A stretch of 24,686 bases of DNA from contig JAKPMW010000328.1 in NCBI GenBank assembly GCA_029548715.1, positions 1 to 24,686 on the forward strand, read 5' to 3'. This document shows positions 14,899 through 21,962 of this stretch, piece by piece. Below the pieces are notes generated by a model, which saw only the letters and a list, made by a program, of their open reading frames with translations, was not told the origin of the DNA and ran no database searches. This DNA is from Spirochaetota bacterium (GTDB lineage Bacteria; Spirochaetota; JAGLSM01; JAKPMW01). The translations under genes and the position numbers were made by a program. Each line of letters begins with the position of its first letter. The first letter of the stretch is position 1.

Positions 14899-16002
14899 AT
14901 GGCACACATCCTTCTTGTACATGCATCACGCGATATCCGCAATCACTGGGCAGGGATCGCTGAGAGCGAGGGACATCTCGTGCGGGAATGTGCGGACATC
15001 GAGGAGGCGCGCCAGACCCTGACCAAGCACACCACTGCGCGGCCCTGTCCTGTAATGATCGCCGGCTCAAGGGAGATTGCCCAGCCACAGGGTGATACTG
15101 CCGCGGGCATCATTGAGCTCAAGAAAGCCGCACCCGGACTGTCCATGATCCTGGTCGCGTCCAATCCGACGGTAGACGAAATTGCGGCCTGTATCCGGGC
15201 GGGTGCCGTTGACTATCTGGCTGATTCGGCCGATGCAAACGAGCTCCGGCGCAGTCTCAATGCGGCGGTCAACCGGGCAGCAACCGAAGAACTCAACCGC
15301 ACCCTTGAGGGCGAACACCGGCTGTACCAGGAACATCTTGAGAGCCTGATAGAGCGCCAGACGGCAGACCTGCGTGCAATCCTGACCAGGCTGATCAGGA
15401 TCCGGGATTCGAGCAGGGAGGCGCTCTCTGCCGAGCTGCACGATCATATCGGCCAGGACCTTCTGGCTCTCAAACTCCAGCTCCAGTCACTGGCCGACTC
15501 ACGGGGTGAGGCCCCCGCTTTTGCGGACTGCACCGCACGGATTGACCAGCTTGCGCGCGCGGTACGAACAATATCACACCGCCTGTCGCCGCTTCTTGTT
15601 CAGTCAGCCGGGATCCTGACAGCGCTGCAGCTTCTCTGCGACAAATGCGTTTCCGAAGCAGGAATCAGGCTCCGTCTGGACATTGAGGCCCTGGGAACCC
15701 TTGCCGCTGGCAACGAAGTACAGGCAGCAATTCATCGCTTTATCGAAGAAGCGCTCTCAAACCTCCGCCGGCACAGCGGAGCCAGCGAGGGTGTCCTGAC
15801 GGCTCGCATCCTCCCACCCGAGGTCGAGATCACGATTTCGGACAACGGAAAGGGATTTGATCCGACACAATGCGAAGAAGGACTGGGCCTGCTCCTCCTG
15901 CGCGAATACGCATCACGCCTTGACGGAACCCACACCATCGAAAGCGCTCCCGGACGAGGCACTCTTGTCACCCTGCATATTCCCCGGAAAATATTTACAT
16001 GA
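14899..16002 (+). CDS. Soluble hybrid: pseudoreceiver + HisKA_3 (NarL-partner type) histidine kinase
   Basis: The 367 residues show a receiver-like fold (about 1-125), a coiled-coil signalling helix (about 126-165), a HisKA_3 dimerisation helix with His181 in SAELHDHIGQDLL, and an HATPase domain (FIEEALSNLRRH, SDNGKGFDP, GLGLLLLRE). The kinase boxes look intact. The receiver has lost its chemistry: the acidic pair is replaced (LLVHASRD), no Asp sits at the phosphorylation strand (VMIAGSREI), and the switch Lys position reads LADSAD. It has no membrane segment. It probably senses through the pseudoreceiver by protein contact and phosphorylates a NarL-type regulator such as the one at 17646. 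GGGGA precedes the ATG. The coil resembles those of the proteins at 16114 and 18448. Confidence 0.88.
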   Translation: MAHILLVHASRDIRNHWAGIAESEGHLVRECADIEEARQTLTKHTTARPCPVMIAGSREIAQPQGDTAAGIIELKKAAPGLSMILVASNPTVDEIAACIRAGAVDYLADSADANELRRSLNAAVNRAATEELNRTLEGEHRLYQEHLESLIERQTADLRAILTRLIRIRDSSREALSAELHDHIGQDLLALKLQLQSLADSRGEAPAFADCTARIDQLARAVRTISHRLSPLLVQSAGILTALQLLCDKCVSEAGIRLRLDIEALGTLAAGNEVQAAIHRFIEEALSNLRRHSGASEGVLTARILPPEVEITISDNGKGFDPTQCEEGLGLLLLREYASRLDGTHTIESAPGRGTLVTLHIPRKIFT

Positions 16003-16033
16003 ATTGTATCACCAGCGCTGCATTTTCAGTAAT

Positions 16034-16070
16034 TCTACGGATGGACAAGCGGAAAGATGGGAGCTATTCT
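16034..16070 (+). promoter_or_regulatory. Promoter of the receiver-kinase gene with extended -35 motif
   Basis: TGGACA (16042-16047) and TATTCT (16065-16070) are 17 bases apart. The -35 box is embedded in TCTACGGATGGACA (16034-16047). A similar 14-base sequence covers the -35 boxes at 18369 and 21895. TTTTCAGTA lies 19 bases before the -35, as it does before the chemoreceptor promoter. Confidence 0.55.
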
Positions 16071-16113
16071 ACGAAGGTAGCAACAGGGTGCCGGAAGAGA
16101 AACAGAGGGAAGC

Positions 16114-17190
16114 ATGGAATCCATTCTCGTGGTTGATGACGAAAAGAACATCCGCATCACCATCAGCGAATTCCTGCGGGAGCGAAAATACACCGTCCAC
16201 CTTGCCGAAGACGCGCTGACTGCTGTCGAGCTTCTCCGCGAAACACCGATAGACCTTGTCATCACCGACATCATGATGCCCCGCATGAAGGGGACAGACC
16301 TGCTGGATCATATTCGCGAAGAATATCCTGACATCAAGACCATACTGATCACGGGCCAGGCCTCACTCGAAAACGCCACCGCATCCCTCAGGGGTGGTGC
16401 CTTTGACTACCTGCAAAAACCTGTAACAAAAAACACGCTGCTTTCGGTAGTCGAAAATGCCTGCCGCATCCTGACCCTGGACCGCCTCAACCGCCGGCTA
16501 ATGGAAGAAAACCGGCAGTACCGCGATCATCTCGAAGAGCTGGTGCACCGCAAGTCCGAACATCTCTTCAGACTCTCCCGGCGAATCGTCACTGTTCAGG
16601 ATGATGAACGACGCCAGATAGCCCACGAGATAGAGGACACCATTGGCAAGTCACTGATTGCCCTCAAGCTGAACCTGCAGTCCGCCCTGGATGGCAGGGG
16701 TTCGGCCGAGAGTGACGCCCTTCTTGAGCACCTTGACGCGATCATCGCGCGGACCCGGACCATGGCCAGCAGCCTCGATCCCCTCTCCATCGCCAGTGAT
16801 GATCTTGTACTGGTGGCAAACCGGATCCGTGAGGAATTCGGCTGCTTCCCCTCCTGCACAATCGAGATCGATGCAGCGGCACCCGTCAGGCTTGGTGATC
16901 GCGAGCAGGCAGCGACCGCCGGACTGATCATCCGCGAAGCCGTATCGAATGCCATCCGCCATGGAAGGGCAACCCTGATCAAAATAACCATCAGGTCTGA
17001 AGATGCAGGAAGCACACTTGAGGTCAGAGATAATGGTTGTGGATTTACCGCAGGAAAACCCGGCGATGAGCGCGGAATAGGAATTCTCCTGATGCAGGAG
17101 CGCGCCAGCGCAATTCGTGGCGCACTGACGATCCAGGCTATCCCGGACGAAGGCTGTACCGTCTCGCTTTCCATCCCCGGATCCGCCTGA
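16114..17190 (+). CDS. Soluble hybrid: receiver + HisKA_3-like kinase lacking the canonical His
   Basis: The 358-residue protein has a complete receiver (VVDDEKN, Asp in VITDIMMP, LITGQ, LQKPVTK), a coiled coil (LMEENRQYRDHLEELV), a HisKA_3-like helix and an HATPase domain (IREAVSNAIRH, DNGCGF, RGIGILLM). The normal phosphoacceptor motif ELHD reads EIED: the His position is Glu174, and the nearest His (171) lies three residues earlier, where this family usually has Arg. The ATP-binding domain appears intact. It could be a pseudokinase, a kinase using the shifted His, or a phosphatase or scaffold whose receiver is controlled by a partner. The ATG follows GAGGGA. The receiver is about 55% identical (64 of about 116 aligned residues, by eye) to the stand-alone receiver next door. 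Confidence 0.88.
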   Translation: MESILVVDDEKNIRITISEFLRERKYTVHLAEDALTAVELLRETPIDLVITDIMMPRMKGTDLLDHIREEYPDIKTILITGQASLENATASLRGGAFDYLQKPVTKNTLLSVVENACRILTLDRLNRRLMEENRQYRDHLEELVHRKSEHLFRLSRRIVTVQDDERRQIAHEIEDTIGKSLIALKLNLQSALDGRGSAESDALLEHLDAIIARTRTMASSLDPLSIASDDLVLVANRIREEFGCFPSCTIEIDAAAPVRLGDREQAATAGLIIREAVSNAIRHGRATLIKITIRSEDAGSTLEVRDNGCGFTAGKPGDERGIGILLMQERASAIRGALTIQAIPDEGCTVSLSIPGSA

Positions 17191-17208
17191 TAGCAAGCAA
17201 AAAATATG

Positions 17209-17238
17209 TTGAGATTCCCTGACGGGAGGGTGTATAGT
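17209..17238 (+). promoter_or_regulatory. Promoter of the stand-alone receiver gene
   Basis: TTGAGA (17209-17214) and TATAGT (17233-17238) are 18 bases apart. A short inverted repeat, TCCC-TGAC-GGGA (17216-17227), lies in the spacer, and ATAGT-CGT-ACTAT (17234-17246) covers the -10. Either could be an operator. Confidence 0.6.
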
Positions 17239-17270
17239 CGTACTATTCTTCACAGACTGAAGAGGCTCAA

Positions 17271-17633
17271 ATGGCGCGTATTCTCATTGTTGATGACGAA
17301 AAAAACATCCGCTTTACACTCAACGAATTTCTCAAGGATGACAATCATGATGTTCATACGGCTGATGATGCTTTTTCAGCCCTCGAGTTGCTGAAAAAGC
17401 AGCCCGTGGACCTCATCATCTGTGACATCATGCTCCCCCGCATCAAGGGAACAGACCTGCTCTTTACCGTCCGGGCCGTATATCCCCAGGTCAAGCTCCT
17501 TCTGATCACAGGCCAGCCCAGCCAGGAAACCGAGGAAATCGGGAAAAAAGCCGGGGCCTTTGCCTATCTCCCCAAGCCTGTCACCAAGGAAATGATCCGC
17601 TCTGTCGTCAAAGATGCCCTGGCATCCGACTGA
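17271..17633 (+). CDS. Stand-alone receiver (CheY-like response regulator)
   Basis: At 120 residues this is a single receiver domain with every conserved residue: the acidic pair in IVDDEKN, the phosphoacceptor Asp in IICDIMLPRIKGTD, Thr in LLITGQ, and Lys in LPKPVTK. It has no output domain. It probably passes phosphate or acts by protein contact, as in a phosphorelay. Its closest relative in the window is the receiver of the preceding hybrid kinase, so one arose from the other by local duplication. It has its own promoter, with AGAGG seven bases before the ATG. The NarL-type regulator begins 12 bases after its stop, so the two are co-transcribed. Confidence 0.93.
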   Translation: MARILIVDDEKNIRFTLNEFLKDDNHDVHTADDAFSALELLKKQPVDLIICDIMLPRIKGTDLLFTVRAVYPQVKLLLITGQPSQETEEIGKKAGAFAYLPKPVTKEMIRSVVKDALASD

Positions 17634-17645
17634 CCCCCCCGGCTC

Positions 17646-18305
17646 ATGCCCAGCACACAACACAGACAACAGCCATGCCGCATCCTGCTGGCGGATGATC
17701 ATGCGATCCTGCGCGTTGGGCTGCGAAAACTGATCACCGAAGACCAGGGTTTTACCGTTGTCGGCGAGGCCGGAGACGGACAGGAGCTGCTCACACTCCT
17801 CAGGCAGGTTGCCTGCGACATCGTCCTGATGGACCTCTCCATGCCCGTTATGAATGGCTTTCAGGCGCTCGAGGTCATCAAAGAAGAGCATCCGTCCGTT
17901 CGTGTCCTGCTGCTGACCATGCACAACAGTCACGAGTACTTCCGCCAGGCCGTCAACCGGGGTGCTGACGGATACATTCTCAAGGAAGATGTCTACGAAA
18001 GCCTTCTCTGGGCGCTCAACACCATCCTCGCGGGACAAAAGGCCTTTTCACCCAAACTCTCGTCCCTTGTGATGGGCGATCTTTTTTCTGCTTCCGGAAC
18101 CGATGCCGAACTCGAAGTTCTCTCGAAACGCGAACTTGAGGTTCTCAGGCATCTCGCAAACGGGGGAACCAGCCGTTCAATCGCCGAGACTCTCGGGATC
18201 AGTGTGCGTACAGTCGAAAGCCACCGGGCCCACATCATGGACAAGCTGGGCCTGAAAAACACGGCCTCCCTTGTCCGCTTCGCGATTGATCACAAACTCC
18301 TGTAA
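17646..18305 (+). CDS. NarL/FixJ-type response regulator (REC-LuxR HTH)
   Basis: The 219-residue protein has a receiver (LLADDHAILRVGL, Asp in VLMDLSMP, LLLTMHN, YILKED) and a C-terminal LuxR-type helix-turn-helix (about residues 155-212: LSKRELEVLRHLANG, SIAETLGISVRTVESHRAHIMDKL). Proteins of this class dimerise and bind promoter DNA when phosphorylated by HisKA_3 kinases, and two HisKA_3-type proteins lie just upstream. It is therefore the likely transcriptional output of the cluster. No good Shine-Dalgarno sequence precedes the ATG at 17646. Translation may depend on ribosomes finishing the receiver gene 12 bases before. Confidence 0.93.
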   Translation: MPSTQHRQQPCRILLADDHAILRVGLRKLITEDQGFTVVGEAGDGQELLTLLRQVACDIVLMDLSMPVMNGFQALEVIKEEHPSVRVLLLTMHNSHEYFRQAVNRGADGYILKEDVYESLLWALNTILAGQKAFSPKLSSLVMGDLFSASGTDAELEVLSKRELEVLRHLANGGTSRSIAETLGISVRTVESHRAHIMDKLGLKNTASLVRFAIDHKLL

Positions 18306-18368
18306 GCACAGTCTGTCGGGCAATAATCGCCTGTAAAAATCCGTACCTTTACTGAACAAAGCCGTACA

Positions 18369-18405
18369 TCTGCGGATTGACACCGCACGGTACTGACCGG
18401 ATATT
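18369..18405 (+). promoter_or_regulatory. Promoter of the REC-PAS-GGDEF-EAL gene with extended -35 motif
   Basis: A perfect TTGACA (18377-18382) is 17 bases from GATATT (18400-18405). TCTGCGGATTGACA (18369-18382) matches the extended -35 sequences at 16034 and 21895. The leader is about 35 bases, with GGAGA before the ATG at 18448. Confidence 0.6.
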
Positions 18406-18447
18406 TGGAGAACACAGCCAGCTTTTCTGCACCCCGGAGAAACGAAG

Positions 18448-20628
18448 ATGATGCAAAACTACACATTGCCAGAAACCATCGAGGCCCGCCCGGCTGACAA
18501 ACCCTGGCGCATCCTGATAGTTGATGACGAAGAAAATATCCGCAATGTACTGGCGGAATTCTTGAAGCTTGACGGCCATGTTGCCGAGACCGCCGCCTGC
18601 GGGAGCGATGCCCTCCGGATGATCCGCGACGCCGAATATGATATTATCATATCCGACATCATCCTCCCTGACGTCAACGGCATCGAAATGATCCGCGAGG
18701 TGCACCAGGACCTTCCGTCCGTCATCCTGATCCTGATTACAGGCATGCCGACCATCGAGACCGCCACAACCGCCCTGCGGACAGGCGTGCATGACTATCT
18801 CTGCAAGCCGATCACGCACAGCGCGATCTCCAGAGCCGTCAGCAATGCCATCCGGATGAAAACCCTGGCTGATCGCAACACAGCCCTCGAACGGGAAAAC
18901 GAACGGTACCGCGACTGGCTGGAAGAGATGGTGCGCCAAAAGACCGAAAAACTCCAGCTGTCGATGCGGCAGATGACCAACCTCCGCTCGGCACTGGATC
19001 GAACCCAGATCCTCGTCGTTACCGACAACACCTACCGGATCAGGTACGCCAATGCCCGTTTCTGCCAGCTCGTCGGAATGTCCCGCAGCAAACTGACCGG
19101 CCGGGACTGGTTTGGCATAGTGGCCGATGTCCACGACGATCTGCTGGTGATGGATATTCAGGAAAAAACGGGGTCAGGGAAAATCTGGGAAGGAATGATC
19201 AGTGGGCGCTCAAGGGATGGTCGCCGCTGGTGGACAGAGACCGCGATTGTGCCCTTCGTCGGACCTGATGGCCACCACATGCAAAACATCATCATCCAGA
19301 CAGACACAACCGATATCATCGAAAGCCGCGAGCGCATCCGGGCTTTGGCCTACACGGACAGCATGACCGGCCTGCCCAACCGCACCCGTTTTTGCGAAAT
19401 GATCACGGGAGAAGCCGAACACGCGGCTGACTACGGCGGATTTGCTGTCGCCATCCTGGATCTGGACGGATTCAAGTCGTTTAACGAGGCCTATGGCCGC
19501 GAGATCGGGGATGCCACACTCCTTGAATTTGTCACCCGCGTCCAGTCAGCAATCGGCAAGCACACGCTGGCCCGTCTCGGGAGCGACCAGTTTGGCGTGC
19601 TCCTGCGCACACCGACCAGCGAAAAAGATGCCCTGGGCTTTGCCGGACGTCTCCAGTCCATTTTCATCAAGCCCTTTGTCATCAATGACCATGAATACCA
19701 CATAACTGCCTGCAACGGAATCGCCCTCTTCCCCCAGCATGGCGAAACGCCCGAGGAGCTGCTCCAGAATGCCTCCCTGGCCCTTGATCTGGCAAAAGGT
19801 GAAGGGCACTGCCATTTCAGTATCTACCGCAACCGGATGCACCAGCTCGCCCTCTCCCGCATCTCGCTTGAAAACGAACTGCGCCAGGCCCTTGCTAATG
19901 AAGAGTTTGAGCTCTTTTACCAGCCCAAGATCGAGGTCTTGTCAGGCCGGCTTGTGGGTGCCGAGGCCCTCCTTCGCTGGCGCAAGCCCGGCGTCGGCCT
20001 CGTCCCTCCTTCGGAATTCATCCCCTATGCCGAGGAATCCGGCCTGATCATCAAGATCGGGCGCTGGGTCCTCGAAGAAGCCTGCCAGCAGATTTCAGCA
20101 TGGAAAAACCGGGGATTGCCCGAATGCATCATATCCGTCAATGTCTCGGCCAGACAGTTCAGGCACCCCAATATCATCACCTATGTCATGACAGCGCTGA
20201 CAGTCAGCAATATCGATGCAGGACTGCTCGAACTCGAAATTACCGAAAACGTGCTGATGAACGGTATCGGTACCACACTTGAAACACTCAATTCACTGCA
20301 CGACCTTGGTGTGCGTCTTTCAATCGATGACTTCGGCACGGGATATTCCTCCCTGGCCTACCTCAAGGATTTTCCCGTGCAGGTCCTTAAAATCGACCGC
20401 TCGTTTATCAGCAATATCGGCCGGGATGAGCGCGACTCAAATATCACACGAGGCATCATCAGCCTGGCACGCAATCTCAATCTGCGGGTTCTGGCCGAGG
20501 GTGTCGAAACAAAACACCAGATCGAATTTTTGCGCGAAGAGGGCTGTGACGAAATTCAGGGCTACTGGTACAGCCCCCCACTATCTGCAGCCGATTTTTT
20601 CCGCAAATACGCACAAGACGAGCAATGA
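18448..20628 (+). CDS. Response regulator REC-PAS-GGDEF(degenerate)-EAL, probable c-di-GMP phosphodiesterase
   Basis: The 726 residues contain a complete receiver (IVDDEEN, IIISDIILP, LITGMP, LCKPIT), a coiled coil (ENERYRDWLEEMVRQKTEKL), a PAS domain (about 186-300), a GGDEF domain (about 305-465) and an EAL domain (about 475-720). The diguanylate cyclase signature is GSDQF (378-382), so the catalytic Glu is lost, and the upstream DxFKxxNDxxGH motif is also altered (GFKSFNEAYGREIGD). The EAL domain keeps its signatures: GAEALLRW (Glu506), NVSARQF, ELEITENVL, SIDDFGTGYSSL, LKIDRSF and AEGVET. It should therefore hydrolyse c-di-GMP, with GGDEF perhaps acting as a GTP-sensing or structural domain. 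The receiver and coil match those of the hybrid kinases upstream. Its last four bases overlap the glycosyltransferase start. Confidence 0.94.
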   Translation: MMQNYTLPETIEARPADKPWRILIVDDEENIRNVLAEFLKLDGHVAETAACGSDALRMIRDAEYDIIISDIILPDVNGIEMIREVHQDLPSVILILITGMPTIETATTALRTGVHDYLCKPITHSAISRAVSNAIRMKTLADRNTALERENERYRDWLEEMVRQKTEKLQLSMRQMTNLRSALDRTQILVVTDNTYRIRYANARFCQLVGMSRSKLTGRDWFGIVADVHDDLLVMDIQEKTGSGKIWEGMISGRSRDGRRWWTETAIVPFVGPDGHHMQNIIIQTDTTDIIESRERIRALAYTDSMTGLPNRTRFCEMITGEAEHAADYGGFAVAILDLDGFKSFNEAYGREIGDATLLEFVTRVQSAIGKHTLARLGSDQFGVLLRTPTSEKDALGFAGRLQSIFIKPFVINDHEYHITACNGIALFPQHGETPEELLQNASLALDLAKGEGHCHFSIYRNRMHQLALSRISLENELRQALANEEFELFYQPKIEVLSGRLVGAEALLRWRKPGVGLVPPSEFIPYAEESGLIIKIGRWVLEEACQQISAWKNRGLPECIISVNVSARQFRHPNIITYVMTALTVSNIDAGLLELEITENVLMNGIGTTLETLNSLHDLGVRLSIDDFGTGYSSLAYLKDFPVQVLKIDRSFISNIGRDERDSNITRGIISLARNLNLRVLAEGVETKHQIEFLREEGCDEIQGYWYSPPLSAADFFRKYAQDEQ

Positions 20629-21785
20629 AAATCAGGGGCAACCATTTCCTGCGAATCCTGGATCGGATCACCGGCCCAGGGATCCTGCTGTTCCTGCGAA
20701 TCCTCCCCCTGGCACGACGCCGGCATCATGTCCGCAAGCGGATCCTTGTGATCACAAACGCCGCCCTGGGCGATGCTGTGCTCTATTCGGGTGCACTCAG
20801 GGAGGCCATCCGGCTCAGGCAGGACGCGGACTGGTATATTGCGGCAGGAGATCTGGTTCATGAGGTCCTCTCACTGGCTGGACTCGCCTGCAACAGAGTT
20901 CCCCTCGACTTTGGCCACCTCCCCCAGACCATCCGGGCCCTGCGCGAGATCAGGGCCGATACCGCTATCGACGTCGGCCAGTGGTCCCGCACAAGCGCCA
21001 TCCTGACGCGCCTCTGTGGAGCAAAACAGCGCATCGGCTTTTCACGAAAATGGCAGGGCCGGGCCGCCGGGTTCAGCGACACCGTCTTGCACAGACCGGA
21101 TTGCCATGAGCTTGACAACTTTCTGGCTCTCTTTTCGAGGATCCTCCCCGCCGGGGCAGCTCCCATATCCAGGGAAAACGCCATTCCAAGGATGCCCCTT
21201 GTGCCCGGACCATCTGCCCTTCCGATGCAGCTTGCGAATCTGGTGGGAGAGACCGCCAGGCAACCCCATGTCGTCCTGCATTGCTTCCCGGGGGGCAAGT
21301 GCGCCTGGATGAAAGAATTGTCTGAGGAACAGTGCTCCGGCCTTGTTGCGGGACTGGCTTCCCGGGGGTACACGGTCTTCCTGACTGGAAGCCGTAATGA
21401 TCATGTTCGGGCCGAAACACTCCTGGCCCGAACACTGTTCACCAAAAACATGCCTGTCAACGCCTGCGGGCTCACACTCAGTGAAACAGCAAGCCTGCTC
21501 GCATCCGCAAAGGCCGTTATTTCGGTCAACACCGGAATCATGCATCTGGCTGCGGCCTGTGGATCTCCGCTGGTTGCCATTCACGGGCCGACAAACCCCA
21601 TGCGCTGGGGACCCACTGGAAACCCTGAAGCAATCCGCATCATAACGCCGCACTCCGCATGCCAGGCCTGTCTTGACCTCGGTGGCGAATACCGCTGCCG
21701 GACACGACTGCCAGCCTGCATGCAATCAATCACGCCCGGGGATATCCTGGTGGCAGTCGACTCCCTGCTGGCAAAAAACCGTTAA
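20625..21785 (+). CDS. Glycosyltransferase family 9 (heptosyltransferase-like)
   Basis: The 386-residue protein has the GT-B fold motifs of GT9. These are ITNAALGDAVLYSGALREA near the start, HCFPGGKCAWMKEL at the beginning of the second domain, GYTVFLTGSRND, and the nucleotide-sugar segment VISVNTGIMHLAAACGSPLVAIHGPTNPMRWGP. The C-terminal part has a cysteine group (ACQACLDLGGEYRCRTRLPAC), common in this family. GT9 enzymes transfer heptose or related sugars to lipopolysaccharide core or other glycans at the inner face of the inner membrane. The acceptor here is unknown. The ATG overlaps the upstream stop (ATGA), so it is translated together with the EAL protein, which links glycan synthesis to c-di-GMP signalling. 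Confidence 0.9.
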   Translation: MKIRGNHFLRILDRITGPGILLFLRILPLARRRHHVRKRILVITNAALGDAVLYSGALREAIRLRQDADWYIAAGDLVHEVLSLAGLACNRVPLDFGHLPQTIRALREIRADTAIDVGQWSRTSAILTRLCGAKQRIGFSRKWQGRAAGFSDTVLHRPDCHELDNFLALFSRILPAGAAPISRENAIPRMPLVPGPSALPMQLANLVGETARQPHVVLHCFPGGKCAWMKELSEEQCSGLVAGLASRGYTVFLTGSRNDHVRAETLLARTLFTKNMPVNACGLTLSETASLLASAKAVISVNTGIMHLAAACGSPLVAIHGPTNPMRWGPTGNPEAIRIITPHSACQACLDLGGEYRCRTRLPACMQSITPGDILVAVDSLLAKNR

Positions 21786-21859
21786 AGCACCTCCGCGCGG
21801 AATAAATCGACAGGCGAGATGGCACTCCAGCCATACCAGAGGGAAGAACTTCTGCGCTC

Positions 21860-21890
21860 CTGAAAATCTCCTGCATTTCGGAATTTTCAG
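21860..21890. repeat. 8-bp inverted repeat before the chemoreceptor promoter
   Basis: CTGAAAAT (21860-21867) and ATTTTCAG (21883-21890) are perfect inverted copies with a 15-base spacer. The second arm overlaps TTTTCAGTA, which also occurs upstream of the promoter at 16042. It may be a regulator site; there is no T-tract, so it is a poor terminator for the preceding gene. Confidence 0.45.
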
Positions 21891-21894
21891 TAGT

Positions 21895-21931
21895 TATACG
21901 TATTGAAAAGACCCCGGGATTGGTGCAGAAT
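21895..21931 (+). promoter_or_regulatory. Probable chemoreceptor promoter with extended -35 motif
   Basis: TTGAAA (21903-21908) and CAGAAT (21926-21931) are 17 bases apart, and TATACGTATTGAAA (21895-21908) follows the 14-base pattern shared with 16034 and 18369. The -10 is weak. I do not see a flagellar sigma-28 promoter. Confidence 0.45.
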
Positions 21932-21962
21932 AGGTACGCACTCCACTCAAGGGGATATAATC

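Noticed and set aside
21860..21908. Sigma-28 flagellar promoter for the chemoreceptor
   Set aside because: Neither TAAA nor GCCGATAA is present at the right spacing. A sigma-70-like pair fits better.
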